Assembly (NCBI GenBank): GCA_017432005.1
Contig: JAFRKA010000016.1
Coordinates: 81,380-145,379, forward strand
From: Erysipelotrichaceae bacterium
GTDB lineage: Bacteria; Bacillota_I; Bacilli_A; Erysipelotrichales; Erysipelotrichaceae
Direction of reading: 5' to 3'
Length of the DNA stretch: 64,000 nucleotides
Positions 42,422 through 51,581 of this stretch are shown one piece after another; within the stretch, counting starts at the first letter, position 1, and every line of letters starts with the position of its first letter. The position numbers and the translations under genes were made by a program. Below the pieces are notes generated by a model. The model had not been told where the DNA came from. It ran no database searches and worked only from the letters and a program-made list of their open reading frames with translations.

Positions 42422-43402
42422 ATGAAGAAGATATATCTGGTAACAGGTGCTTCCGGGCACCTTGGTTCAACTATAATAAGTATTCTGCTCAGCGAAGGAA
42501 AAAGCGTCAGAGCTCTGGTCCTTCCGGGGGAAGAGAAGTATGTTCCTGAGGGTGTTGAGATCTTTACCGGTGATGTGACTGACAAGGGATCGATGGAACC
42601 GTTTTTTGAACATGGTGATGATGAGGAACTGATCCTGATGCACTGTGCCGGGATCGTCACGATCGCTTCAAAAGAAGATCCGCTGGTAAACAGAGTCAAT
42701 GTGGATGGAACACATAATGTGCTGGAACTGGCTAAGGAAAACAAGGTCAGAAAGGTCGTCCATGTATCATCTGTCCATGCGCTGATCGAAGCAGAAGAAG
42801 GCGAGACGAAAGAAGCTGAAGAATTATTTCCGGACATGATCGAAGATCAGTATGGCAAGTCCAAGGCCAGAGCGACGATCGATGCGCTGAAGTTTGCACA
42901 AGAAGGTCTGGATGTCAGTATCGTTCATCCTTCCGGGATCTTCGGACCGGGAGATAAACGGAAAAACAATCACATGATCAGAGCGATCGAGCTCATGGCC
43001 AAAGGCCTCATTCCGGTCAGCCTTTCAGGCGGTTTTGATTTCGTCGATGTAAGAGATGCAGCTGAGGGGATTCTGAAGTGTGCTGAAAGAGGAAAGAAGG
43101 GTGAATGTTATATACTGAGCGGTCATTACATTAGTGTGAAAGAGTTGCTTGAAGGGGTGAATGAGATACGCGGGAAAAGAACACCGGACATCACTGTTCC
43201 TTACGGACTGGTGGCATTCTTCGCTCCGGCAATGGAGAAACTGGGAACGATGTTTGGTAACGGCAAGCCGTTAGTTACACCATATTCGATCGCGATCCTG
43301 AATACCAACGGTCACTTTTCTCATGAAAAGGCTACGACCGAACTTGGTTATACAGTCAGAGATGTCAGTACGACTCTGAAGGACATGATCGCTGAACTTT
43401 AG
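42422..43402 (+). CDS. NAD-dependent epimerase/dehydratase (extended SDR)
   Basis: A Rossmann-fold oxidoreductase. The nucleotide loop TGASGHLG lies at residues 8-15, with ILMHCAGIVTIA and the active-site YGKSK (near residue 142) following. HPSGIFGPGD and ELGYTVRDVSTTLKDMI are typical of the dihydroflavonol-reductase-like subgroup. The start is leaderless by promoter position. Substrate unknown, probably a sugar or small carbonyl compound. Confidence 0.85.
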   Translation: MKKIYLVTGASGHLGSTIISILLSEGKSVRALVLPGEEKYVPEGVEIFTGDVTDKGSMEPFFEHGDDEELILMHCAGIVTIASKEDPLVNRVNVDGTHNVLELAKENKVRKVVHVSSVHALIEAEEGETKEAEELFPDMIEDQYGKSKARATIDALKFAQEGLDVSIVHPSGIFGPGDKRKNNHMIRAIELMAKGLIPVSLSGGFDFVDVRDAAEGILKCAERGKKGECYILSGHYISVKELLEGVNEIRGKRTPDITVPYGLVAFFAPAMEKLGTMFGNGKPLVTPYSIAILNTNGHFSHEKATTELGYTVRDVSTTLKDMIAEL

Positions 43403-43431
43403 ATGTTGTATTATGTTAAAGGATGATATTT

Positions 43432-44295
43432 ATGAATAAGATCGATAAGAAACAGATCATTAAGATGACGTTCTGGGTAGTGCTCTCATCACTGACTCAG
43501 GCTGCATCACTGACGAATTTCTCTGTTCCGGCCGGTATTTATCCGAGCGGCGTATCAGGCTTTTCAAGACTGCTTTCGGATGTCTTCAGGGATTTCATAA
43601 ATTTTGATCTACCTTATTTCTATATCTATCTGCTGATCAATCTGGTGCTGGCAGCCGTGGTCTACCGCAGTATCGGCAAGCTCTTTACGATCTTTTCGGT
43701 CTTGCAGACGACACTGGTCGCAGTCTTTGCTTCCTTCTTTCCGGTCTATCATATCCTCGATGACAGACTGCTGATAGCACTGTTTGGCGGACTTTTGAAT
43801 GGATTTGGCGTCTCGCTGGCTCTGACCAACGGAGCATCAAGCGGCGGACTGGATTTCCTTTCGGTCTATTTCTCCAATAAATTCCGTCGGTCCATGTGGG
43901 ACTATGTCCTTATTTTCAACAGCATACTGGTATGCGTATCAGGACTCTTATACGGCTGGGAGACGGCTGCATATTCCATCATCTATCAGTACGTATCCAA
44001 TCTGATCGTCAACCGCATGCATAAGCGTTATACGCATCAGGCGATCATCATCGTGACTAAACAGCCGGATGCCGTGATAAATTCCGTTTTGAGCAATGTC
44101 AGACACGGCATCACGAAGATCTCAGCCCAGGGTGCCTACAGCGGTGAAAAGGAAACGATGCTGTATATGGTAGTCAATTCTTTTGAAACTTCTGAAGTCG
44201 TAAAATATGCCCTGGAAGGTGATCCCAAGGCATTCATTGAAACAAGAAATACGCTTAATGTCTACGGCAACTATTATCAGAAGCCGTTGGATTAG
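43432..44295 (+). CDS. YitT family membrane protein, first copy
   Basis: Five or six N-terminal membrane helices and a C-terminal DUF2179 domain (QAIIIVTKQPDAVINSVLSNV, ISAQGAYSGEKETML). GASSGGLDFLSVYFSNKF is a conserved YitT block. I chose ATG 43432 because AAAGGA lies nine bases upstream; an ATG at 43423 is too close. Function of the family is unknown. A second copy lies at 45207-46079. The end overlaps the convergent cupin gene by four bases. Confidence 0.87.
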   Translation: MNKIDKKQIIKMTFWVVLSSLTQAASLTNFSVPAGIYPSGVSGFSRLLSDVFRDFINFDLPYFYIYLLINLVLAAVVYRSIGKLFTIFSVLQTTLVAVFASFFPVYHILDDRLLIALFGGLLNGFGVSLALTNGASSGGLDFLSVYFSNKFRRSMWDYVLIFNSILVCVSGLLYGWETAAYSIIYQYVSNLIVNRMHKRYTHQAIIIVTKQPDAVINSVLSNVRHGITKISAQGAYSGEKETMLYMVVNSFETSEVVKYALEGDPKAFIETRNTLNVYGNYYQKPLD

Positions 44296-44723
44296 GTCAG
44301 CTGTTTGAGAAGTTCTTTATGGACAGTCTTAGCTGATAGTTCTTCATAGGAGCCCAGCGTGAATATCTCATCGCTGTAAGGCGGTATGACACAGGTCGAG
44401 ACAAGGGAATACCCCCTGTCTTTTTCTTTCATGCGGGCACCTATATAAGTTCCGGCTTTCACGATGATCTGAACTTCATCTTCATTGCTCAGATATCTGA
44501 TCTCATCATGTTCATCATCGATCAGCAGCATCTCGACAGGTGATCCTTCATGGAAGAACCAGACCTCATCGTGTTCCAGCTTATGCATATGCGAAAAGGA
44601 ATCAGGCGTCAGCATGTATATGATCGTGGAGTACAGCTCATCCTGATGATATTCGTTCACATAGCCGCCTTCGGGTTCCAGGGGCTTGAGATCCAGTTTT
44701 CTGATCAGTTCTTCTCTGTTCAT
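44292..44723 (-). CDS. DUF985 cupin-type protein
   Basis: A 143-residue beta-barrel protein. EGGYVNEYHQDE, STIIYMLTPDSFSHMHKLEHDEVWFFHEGSP (in pieces) and a closing PPYSDEIFTLGS match the DUF985 cupin family, with His residues that could bind metal. The start MNREEL at 44723 comes right after the MscL terminator; no clear SD is visible. It follows mscL on the same strand. Confidence 0.8.
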   Translation of the reverse strand: MNREELIRKLDLKPLEPEGGYVNEYHQDELYSTIIYMLTPDSFSHMHKLEHDEVWFFHEGSPVEMLLIDDEHDEIRYLSNEDEVQIIVKAGTYIGARMKEKDRGYSLVSTCVIPPYSDEIFTLGSYEELSAKTVHKELLKQLT

Positions 44724-44734
44724 AATGCAAAAAG

Positions 44735-44757
44735 CAATTGCCTCAGGCAATTACTTT
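44735..44757 (-). terminator. Terminator of mscL
   Basis: AATTGCC pairs with GGCAATT over TGA (minus strand), followed by GCTTTTTG; the stem begins in the mscL stop codon. Confidence 0.8.
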
Positions 44758-45158
44758 TTCTTGTTGAGTTTCTTCAGTTCCTTATCGATGGAAGTCAGCA
44801 GTTTGACTTCTTCAGATGGCTCCGGTGCTGCTGCTTCAGCAGCTGCTTCCTCTTTCTTGGTCAGCTCGCTCATCTTGTTGATGGCTTTGAGGATCAGGAA
44901 CAGGACCATGGCCATGATCAGGAAATTGATGACCGCGCTGATGAATGCGCCCCAGTCGATGACCTGTCCGGTATTGCCTAAGACTGTTACCAGACCGATC
45001 TCTGTACCGCCGAAGCAGGAGATGATCGGATTGAGGATATTGTCAGTGAGTGCTGTGACGATGGATGAGAAGGCTCCGCCGATGATGACACCGACAGCCA
45101 TATCCATCACGTTGCCTTTAAGTGCGAATTCTTTGAATTCTTTTAAGAAATTTTTCAT
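44751..45158 (-). CDS. mscL: Large-conductance mechanosensitive channel
   Basis: Pentameric emergency valve against osmotic shock. MKNFLKEFKEFALKGNVMDMAVGVIIGGAF (read in parts) and the pore helix region ALTDNILNPIIS are diagnostic, followed by a second membrane helix FLIMAMVLFLILKAIN and an Ala/Glu-rich cytoplasmic tail. The ATG at 45158 follows GAGGGGTG; the GTG at 45170 lies within that site. Length (135) is normal. Confidence 0.95.
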   Translation of the reverse strand: MKNFLKEFKEFALKGNVMDMAVGVIIGGAFSSIVTALTDNILNPIISCFGGTEIGLVTVLGNTGQVIDWGAFISAVINFLIMAMVLFLILKAINKMSELTKKEEAAAEAAAPEPSEEVKLLTSIDKELKKLNKKK

Positions 45159-45206
45159 GATATTTATCACCCCTCTATAAAATTATTATAATCCCTTATA
45201 ATATAG

Positions 45207-46079
45207 ATGTTTATGAAAAAGAGATTATTGTCATATGCTTCATTGAAGCAGTTTCTGCTTATTGAGCTGTCTACCTTCATGTTTGCGCTGTCGATCGGTC
45301 TGTTCATCCTGCCGGGAAAAGTCCTGACCGGAGGCGTGGCCGGTATCACCTCGCTGATCTGCCACTATGTGCCGCTCGATGAGGATATCATGGTCATCAT
45401 CCTGAATACCGTGCTGTTTGTGATCGGCAGTATCTTCCTGGGCAAGGACTTTTTCTTCAATACGCTGTTATATTCTATCTCCTATCCGTTCATGCTGCTG
45501 TTCGTCACCAGACACATGCCTTCCGTCGAAGTTGAGCCAATATTGGGTTCACTGTACGGCGGTTTCATCGGCGGTGTAGCGATCGGGATCATGTTCCGCA
45601 ATGGAGGTTCTACGGGCGGAACGGATGCGATCGCCCTGATCCTGGAGAAGTATTTCAATATCAAAGTCGACAGAACGATCATGGCCATCGATTCACTTAC
45701 GGTCATCTTCGGTTTATATATCTACGGTCTCAATGCCGTGCTGATCGGATTATTAAGCGTCTTCATGCTGAGCTTTGCGATCGAGCGGACGCTGAACATG
45801 TATTCGGGCATGAGAGCCAGGAAATACGAGATCATCTCTGACAGGTATCAGGAGATCTCCGATGAGATCAATAACGTGATCGACCGCGGTACGACCATCG
45901 TCGATGTGAGGGGCGGCTATACCGGCAACGAAAGAAAGATTTTGATGGTCGTGGTATCCGAGGATCAGACCAGAGCAGTAGATGAAGTGATAAACAGATA
46001 TGATCCGGAAGCTTTTGTGATCACTACGGATACGAATGAAGTCAACGGTGAGGGCTTCACTTTTACACCGCGTCTGTGA
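45207..46079 (+). CDS. YitT family membrane protein, second copy
   Basis: Same architecture as 43432-44295: membrane part with GGSTGGTDAIALILEKYFN, then DUF2179 with TTIVDVRGGYTGNERKILMVV. Two TATAAT boxes stand upstream (45187-45192 and 45197-45202) and no SD is visible, so the start is either the ATG at 45207 or 45213, probably on a nearly leaderless mRNA. It is divergent from mscL. Confidence 0.87.
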   Translation: MFMKKRLLSYASLKQFLLIELSTFMFALSIGLFILPGKVLTGGVAGITSLICHYVPLDEDIMVIILNTVLFVIGSIFLGKDFFFNTLLYSISYPFMLLFVTRHMPSVEVEPILGSLYGGFIGGVAIGIMFRNGGSTGGTDAIALILEKYFNIKVDRTIMAIDSLTVIFGLYIYGLNAVLIGLLSVFMLSFAIERTLNMYSGMRARKYEIISDRYQEISDEINNVIDRGTTIVDVRGGYTGNERKILMVVVSEDQTRAVDEVINRYDPEAFVITTDTNEVNGEGFTFTPRL

Positions 46080-46089
46080 TCTCTTAATC

Positions 46090-46118
46090 TTGTAGCTTAT
46101 CTGTACGTCCTGTATCAT
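46090..46118 (+). promoter_or_regulatory. Promoter of the diguanylate cyclase gene
   Basis: TTGTAG (46090-46095), 17 bases, TATCAT (46113-46118), followed by a 20-base leader with GGAGAG. Confidence 0.7.
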
Positions 46119-46145
46119 AAAAGTAGAGGCAGCGGAGAGATAATA

Positions 46146-47516
46146 ATGAATTATCAGGAACTAGTCGACACCATCAGCAGTCCCTGCTGTGTCATGTCCG
46201 TAAAAAGAGATGACGAGGGGAAATGCGGTGACATAAACATCATCTGTTCAAACAGCCCATACAGGCAGATCATGGGTCCTTCTTATTATGACGGCATGAT
46301 CTATCATGAACTGGTCCCGAAAGATACCAATTTCGAGGACTTCTGTTTTGAATGCGTCTATGAGAAGAAGCGCATGCATGCCTATGTCGAGACCAAGGCT
46401 CTTAATGCCTGGACGGAGGAACAGATCTTTCCGCTGGAAGGCGGAGATGAGCACATCGGGTATTGCCTGTTCTTCTTTGAGTTCACTGATACGGCCGATC
46501 CTTCCAGGATGGCTGAGGTCTCCGCCAATACAGCTGCTTCCGTGATCCGCTGCTGCATGCGTCTGATGGGAGCCGATGATTTCAAAGCAGGCATGAAGGA
46601 AGTTCTGGAAGAGATCAGAAGGATCTCGGATGCTTTCTCGTGCAGGGTCATCATTCTGGAAAGTGAGAAAGAGGTCACGGCTTTCTGCGAAGCCGTCGAT
46701 GAGACCCGTAATGACAATCTCATGCATAATCTGCATCTGTCCTATGATGTCGTACGGACCTGGGAAGATGTCATCGGTGTCAGCAACTGTGTCATCCTTC
46801 AGAACGAACACGATTTTGAGGAGATGGACAAGATCGATCCGATCTGGGTGAAGAACCTCAGGGAAAACAATGTCAAGAGTCTCGTCCTGATACCGTTAAG
46901 AAGAGGAAAGAAGGTCGTCGGTTATCTCTATGTGGCCAACTATGATACAGACAGGACCGTCGAGGTCAAGGAACTGGTCGAACTGATGTCGTTCATCCTG
47001 GGTTCAGAGATCTTCAATTACCGGCTTCTGGATGAACTGGAGACGATCAGCAGGACGGATGTCCTGACCGGTTCGAACAACCGCTATGCGATGAAGAAGC
47101 GGGTCGAGAAACTGTTTGAGGCGAAGAAATATCCGTTCGGGCTCACGGTCATGGACCTCAACGGACTGAAAGAGATAAATGACGTCGAAGGTCATGATGT
47201 CGGCGATGATTTCCTGATCAGCTGTTCCAACATCATGAAAGAGATCTTTGGCGAGGATAATATCTACAGGATCGGCGGTGATGAATTCATTGCCGTGAAT
47301 GAAGATATCGAAAAAGAGACGTTTGACAGGATGGTCGCCACGATGAGGAAGATCACGGAAAATGATCAGCTGGTCTCGGTCTCCGTCGGTTCATACTGGA
47401 TCGAGAAAGAGACGTTCCTGAATGATGCGATCAGATATGCGGATGAAGATATGTACCGGGACAAGAAGGGTTACTATCAGCGACATCCGGAGAAAAACAG
47501 AAGAAACGTCAAATGA
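46146..47516 (+). CDS. Diguanylate cyclase with PAS-like and GAF-like sensor regions
   Basis: Makes c-di-GMP. The last 170 residues form the GGDEF domain: RTDVLTGSNNRYAM, DLNGLKEINDVEGHDVGDDF and an intact RIGGDEF (GGDEF at 377-381). The allosteric I-site RxxD is not kept (FGED in that place), so product inhibition may be absent. The N-terminal 130 residues resemble a PAS domain and residues 135-300 a GAF domain. No membrane helix is present. It is the only intact GGDEF/EAL-type gene in the window, since the EAL gene at 20312-22216 is broken. Confidence 0.9.
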   Translation: MNYQELVDTISSPCCVMSVKRDDEGKCGDINIICSNSPYRQIMGPSYYDGMIYHELVPKDTNFEDFCFECVYEKKRMHAYVETKALNAWTEEQIFPLEGGDEHIGYCLFFFEFTDTADPSRMAEVSANTAASVIRCCMRLMGADDFKAGMKEVLEEIRRISDAFSCRVIILESEKEVTAFCEAVDETRNDNLMHNLHLSYDVVRTWEDVIGVSNCVILQNEHDFEEMDKIDPIWVKNLRENNVKSLVLIPLRRGKKVVGYLYVANYDTDRTVEVKELVELMSFILGSEIFNYRLLDELETISRTDVLTGSNNRYAMKKRVEKLFEAKKYPFGLTVMDLNGLKEINDVEGHDVGDDFLISCSNIMKEIFGEDNIYRIGGDEFIAVNEDIEKETFDRMVATMRKITENDQLVSVSVGSYWIEKETFLNDAIRYADEDMYRDKKGYYQRHPEKNRRNVK

Positions 47517-47535
47517 GAAAAGGAGGATCTTAATC

Positions 47536-48114
47536 ATGAAAAAGGATCTGGGAGTACTGACAGCTGTGTTTCCGATGCCGGTGCTGATGATCGCTACCTA
47601 TGGTGATGACGGCAAAGTCGATGTGATGAATGCTGCATGGGGACAGATCTGTGATTATGACAAGATCATCATTTCCCTGTCAGAGACACATAAAACTGTT
47701 GCCAACATCAGACTCAATAAAGCTTTTACCGTCGCCATGGCGGATAAGGATCATATCAGAGAAGCTGATTATTTCGGTCTTGTTTCCGGCAATGATACAG
47801 CCGATAAGTTTGAAAGAAGCGGCTATACGGCTGTAAAAAGCGAGAGAGTCAATGCGCCGATCATTGAGGAATTTCCGGTGGTGATGGAATGCGAACTGTT
47901 TGAGATCATCGAGACCGAATCGATCTTCGGCGTAGTCGGAAAGATCGTGAATGTGAAAGCTGAAGAGAGTATACTTGATGAATCTGGAAAAGTGGATGTG
48001 AAGAAAGCTGATCTGGTGATGTTCGATCAGTTCAGACACGGATATTATACGATAGGAGAAAAGACAGCTCAGGCCTTCAGTGTCGGTCTGGAACTGTCGA
48101 AGAAGAAAGAATAA
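47536..48114 (+). CDS. Flavin reductase family protein
   Basis: An FMN-binding split-barrel protein of 192 residues. PMPVLMIATYGDDGKVDVMNAAWGQI (in parts, residues 13-38) and SETHKTVANIRLNKAF are typical of flavoredoxin-like flavin reductases. AAAAGGAGG precedes the ATG at 47536; upstream in-frame starts lie in the cyclase gene. The stop shares one base with the next start (TAATG). Confidence 0.88.
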   Translation: MKKDLGVLTAVFPMPVLMIATYGDDGKVDVMNAAWGQICDYDKIIISLSETHKTVANIRLNKAFTVAMADKDHIREADYFGLVSGNDTADKFERSGYTAVKSERVNAPIIEEFPVVMECELFEIIETESIFGVVGKIVNVKAEESILDESGKVDVKKADLVMFDQFRHGYYTIGEKTAQAFSVGLELSKKKE

Positions 48115-48788
48115 TGAGGAAGACGAATGTAATAAAACTGTTACTGATCACGGCGATCTTATGCATCGGAGCGACCTGGTGGTATTTCGAAGTATACCGC
48201 AAGCCGGTACCAGTCTCTACCGAGAGCGATGACACCGGCATCATTCAGGATGATCTGGCGATGATCGGTGAGACTCTGAAGTCAGGATTGAACGATATCG
48301 GCGAACTGGCCAGTGAAGAGTATTATTTCTCCCGCAGCGAGACCGTTACGGATTCCAAGACTTTCGATTTCTCATCGCTGGGCATCGACTGGAAGGGTAC
48401 GATCCCGCTTACGACCAATTCGTTCACTTACAGCTATGACGGAGTGATCAAGGCCGGTATCGATTTCCGCAAAGTGAATGTCGAGACCGATGAGGAAAAC
48501 AGAAAGATCACGATCATCCTGCCTAAAGCAGAGATCCTGAGTTCAGAAGTCGATCCGGATTCCTATAAGTTCTATGAGATCAAAAACAATATCCTCAATC
48601 CGATCTCTCCGGAAGACTATGCGATCTCTTTTGCGGATCTGGTCCATGCGGAAGAAGAAAGAGCGATAGAGAAGGGACTGGTGGACAGAGCACAGAAGAA
48701 TGCGGAGGAACTGGTGAAGAATTTCGTCAGATCGGTAGCCGTTTCTGAAGATTATAATATTGATATAAAGACCGAAGATCAGGGATAA
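48114..48788 (+). CDS. DUF4230 membrane-anchored protein
   Basis: An N-terminal helix (VIKLLLITAILCIGATWWYF, residues 5-24) anchors an extracellular domain. YYFSRSETVTDSKTF, FTYSYDGVIKAGIDF and ITIILPKAEILSSEVDPDS match DUF4230, of unknown function. It is coupled to the flavin reductase gene by a one-base overlap. The stop lies within the terminator stem. Confidence 0.82.
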   Translation: MRKTNVIKLLLITAILCIGATWWYFEVYRKPVPVSTESDDTGIIQDDLAMIGETLKSGLNDIGELASEEYYFSRSETVTDSKTFDFSSLGIDWKGTIPLTTNSFTYSYDGVIKAGIDFRKVNVETDEENRKITIILPKAEILSSEVDPDSYKFYEIKNNILNPISPEDYAISFADLVHAEEERAIEKGLVDRAQKNAEELVKNFVRSVAVSEDYNIDIKTEDQG

Positions 48789-48803
48789 AAACCTGATCTT
48801 TTT
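48777..48803 (+). terminator. Terminator after the DUF4230 gene
   Basis: GATCAGG pairs with CCTGATC over eight bases and is followed by five Ts. Confidence 0.82.
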
Positions 48804-48929
48804 AAATAATATGAACAGTTAATGCCGTGAAAAACGGCAATTTTTTATTGTTTTTAAGCAGTTTTTAAAGGAAAAATGGCCAAAAACAGGGAAAAATGAC
48901 GAAAAATGCAAAAACTTTTATAAAATATA

Positions 48930-48958
48930 TTGACAAAAGATGGAAGCGCTGTCATACT
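48930..48958 (+). promoter_or_regulatory. Promoter of the sugar operon with a CcpA-type CRE in its spacer
   Basis: TTGACA (48930-48935), 17 bases, CATACT (48953-48958). The spacer and the first -10 bases contain TGGAAGCGCTGTCA (48941-48954), one mismatch from the catabolite response element TGWAANCGNTNWCA. CcpA binding here would block RNA polymerase when better sugars are present. Confidence 0.78.
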
Positions 48959-49003
48959 TTAGTTAAGAACTTTTATAAAAGATATTTACCAAAGGAGAAA
49001 AAT

Positions 49004-50011
49004 ATGAAAAAGTTACTTACTATCTTACTTGCTGTATTAATGGTTATGACTCTTGCTGCTTGTGCCAAGAACGAAGGCAAAGATGAAGGCGGCGAAGACA
49101 CAACAACTGAAACTGTTACAGTCGGTTATTCACTGAACTCTATGGATGCTACGATGAAGACCATGGCTGACTACTTCGAAGCAGAAGCCAAGGCTCGTGG
49201 CTGGGAACCAGTCCTCTTGAATGCTAACGGTGACGTAGGCAAAGAATTAGAGAACATGGAATCCTTAATGAACATGGGTGCTTCCGCTGTTGTAATCATG
49301 GGCTGTGATACTGATGGTTCTGCTGCTGCTATCAACGAAGTCAGCGCTGCAGGTATCCCTGTCATCATCGCTGGTCGTCCTCTGAATGCTGAGAGCTACT
49401 ACACATTCGTAACCGGTGATCATAAGGATGCTGGTAAGGCTCAGGCTGCTTATCTCAACGGCTTACTCGCTGAAGATCCAGATCTCACACTGAATGTTGC
49501 ATTCATCTATGGTCAGTCAGGTTCATCTTCTGTTGCTCAGAGATATGAAGGTTTTGAAGAAGCTGGCTTAAACGGCGAATACAAAGATCGTTACAACCTG
49601 GTCGCTTCTCAGTACGCTGAATTCGATACTCAGAAAGCATATGATATCACTACTGATATGCTGACAACTTATCCGGAGATCAACTGCTTCGTTACTCAGT
49701 CTGATGAACAGGCTTCCGGTATCATCAACGCCATCAAGGCTAAGAACCTCCCAGTAGAAGACTTCATCATCGTTTCGATCGACTGCTCTTCAACCGGCCA
49801 GACTTACCTTGCTTCCGGTGAACTCGATGCAACTGTTCTGATGGCTATGAAACAGCTGGCTATCTCTTCAGCAGACTATGTCCAGAAGGCTTTAGACGGT
49901 GCAACTGTTGAAAAGAAGAACCCGGTTGAGAACTACTACAAGCTGGTCACTCCTGAGACTTACGAACAGGTATTAGTCGACAGCGGCATGGAAGTTTCTG
50001 TTGCTAGATAA
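49004..50011 (+). CDS. Sugar ABC transporter substrate-binding lipoprotein (RbsB type)
   Basis: A type I periplasmic-binding fold attached to the membrane. The signal peptide LLTILLAVLMVMTLAAC places the lipid Cys near residue 20. VTVGYSLNSMDATMKTMADYFEAEA (in parts), NMGASAVVIMGCDTDGSAAAINE and GIPVIIAGRP match the ribose/galactose-binding group. AAAGGAG precedes ATG 49004; the longer frame from 48896 runs through the promoter. A terminator hairpin separates it from the ATPase gene. Confidence 0.9.
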   Translation: MKKLLTILLAVLMVMTLAACAKNEGKDEGGEDTTTETVTVGYSLNSMDATMKTMADYFEAEAKARGWEPVLLNANGDVGKELENMESLMNMGASAVVIMGCDTDGSAAAINEVSAAGIPVIIAGRPLNAESYYTFVTGDHKDAGKAQAAYLNGLLAEDPDLTLNVAFIYGQSGSSSVAQRYEGFEEAGLNGEYKDRYNLVASQYAEFDTQKAYDITTDMLTTYPEINCFVTQSDEQASGIINAIKAKNLPVEDFIIVSIDCSSTGQTYLASGELDATVLMAMKQLAISSADYVQKALDGATVEKKNPVENYYKLVTPETYEQVLVDSGMEVSVAR

Positions 50012-50033
50012 TTAGTTATTTAAATCTAAATGG

Positions 50034-50067
50034 AAATGTGTCGGTTCGAATAAAACCGACACATTTT
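50034..50067 (+). terminator. Intercistronic hairpin between binding protein and ATPase
   Basis: AAATGTGTCGGTT pairs with AACCGACACATTT (13 bp) over seven bases; the tail is short (TTTTAAAA). It should allow partial read-through and keep the receptor in excess. Confidence 0.75.
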
Positions 50068-50085
50068 AAAAGAAGGGAGTTATAA

Positions 50086-51579
50086 ATGAAAATTCTTGAA
50101 GTAAACAATGTAAGTAAGAATTTCTATTCTACTAAAGCCCTGACTGACGTGAGCTTTGACCTCAATAAAGGTGAAGTACTGGCTCTGGCCGGTGAGAACG
50201 GTGCCGGAAAATCAACGATGATGAACATCCTGCTCGGTTCGATCGCTCCGACAAAAGGAACGATGAAACTCAACGGTGCGGATTATCAGCCGAAGAATCC
50301 GAGCGATGCTCTGAGTCAGGGTATCTCCATGATCCATCAGGAACTGTGTCTTGTGCCTTCCATGAGCGTTGCGGAAAACGTCTGGATCGGCAGAGTCAAG
50401 GACTTCACGAAGAACGGTATCTACATGCCGGCACTGTGTGAAGCGAAGACCCAGGAACTCTTTGATGCCTATGGAATAAATGTATCGCCGAAGGAGATCG
50501 TCAAGAATCTGACTACAGCACAGATGCAGATGGTCGAGATCGCGCGCGCCATATCATATGATGCCCAGATCGTCATCATGGATGAGCCGACGAGTGCTCT
50601 GTCTGACAAGGAAGTACAGGTCCTGTATCAGATCATCAGACAGCTGACCTCAGAAGGCAGATCCGTGCTGTTCATCTCCCACAAGCTGGAAGAAGTATTC
50701 GATCTGGCTGATCGTGTCGTCGTCTTCAGAGACGGACACATGGTCATCGAAAGAGCTGTCACCGGTCTGACGATGGATGAACTGGTCAGCTATATCGCCG
50801 GACGTAAAGTCGAGAACGTCTATCCGAAAAAGGATATCGAAAAGGGCGACGTCGTCCTTAAAGTCGAGAAACTGCACAAGTCGGGCGTCTACCGAGATAT
50901 CAGCTTTGAAGTCAGAGCCGGTGAAGTCCTGGGCTTTGCGGGACTGGTCGGTGCAGGACGTACCGAAGTCATGCAGGGCATCTACGGAATCGAGCCGGCA
51001 GATGACGGTACGATCACGATCAACGGTGTGGAAGTCAAAAACAGATCTCCGCGTGAAGGCCTGAAGAACGGTATCGCGATGGTCACGGAAGACCGTCTGA
51101 GACAGGGCGTCGTCAAGAAGATGGATGTTGAGAGGAACATGACACTGTCTTATTTCTACAATATCTGCAAGATGGGCTTCATCCAGTCGGATATCGAAGA
51201 CAGGGATACGGAATCGATGTTCCAGAAGCTGTCAGTCAAGACTTCCGGCAAAGAAGCTCCGATCTGGTCACTGTCAGGCGGCAACCAGCAGAAAGTCATG
51301 GTCGGCCGTGCACTGCTGAACCAGCCGAAAGTACTTATCATGGATGAACCGACCAGAGGTGTCGATGTCGGTGCCAAATCCGAAATATATGAATACTGCA
51401 ACATGCTGGCAGAACAGGGTGTTGCGATCATCCTGATCTCTTCAGATCTGCCTGAAGTAATGGGCATGTCTGACCGTCTGATCGTCATGAGAGAAGGAAA
51501 TATTATTGCCAGACACGAGCGCAATGAAGCTAGTGCCGAAAAGATCATGTCCGAAATGTTTGGATTGAAAGGGGAATAA
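50086..51579 (+). CDS. Sugar ABC transporter ATP-binding protein, two ABC domains (RbsA/MglA type)
   Basis: Two tandem ATPase domains in 497 residues. The first has Walker A GENGAGKST (near 37-45) and Walker B VIMDEPTSALSD. The second has GLVGAGRTE in place of Walker A, signature LSGGNQQK and VLIMDEPTRGVDVGAK, the usual pattern in which the C-terminal site is degenerate. AAGGGAG precedes the ATG. The permease gene starts two bases after the stop. Confidence 0.94.
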   Translation: MKILEVNNVSKNFYSTKALTDVSFDLNKGEVLALAGENGAGKSTMMNILLGSIAPTKGTMKLNGADYQPKNPSDALSQGISMIHQELCLVPSMSVAENVWIGRVKDFTKNGIYMPALCEAKTQELFDAYGINVSPKEIVKNLTTAQMQMVEIARAISYDAQIVIMDEPTSALSDKEVQVLYQIIRQLTSEGRSVLFISHKLEEVFDLADRVVVFRDGHMVIERAVTGLTMDELVSYIAGRKVENVYPKKDIEKGDVVLKVEKLHKSGVYRDISFEVRAGEVLGFAGLVGAGRTEVMQGIYGIEPADDGTITINGVEVKNRSPREGLKNGIAMVTEDRLRQGVVKKMDVERNMTLSYFYNICKMGFIQSDIEDRDTESMFQKLSVKTSGKEAPIWSLSGGNQQKVMVGRALLNQPKVLIMDEPTRGVDVGAKSEIYEYCNMLAEQGVAIILISSDLPEVMGMSDRLIVMREGNIIARHERNEASAEKIMSEMFGLKGE

Positions 51580-51581
51580 CT

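Noticed and set aside
43432..46079. Two YitT genes as a recent tandem duplication
   Set aside because: The proteins share only family-level motifs and are separated by two opposite-strand genes, so the duplication is old.
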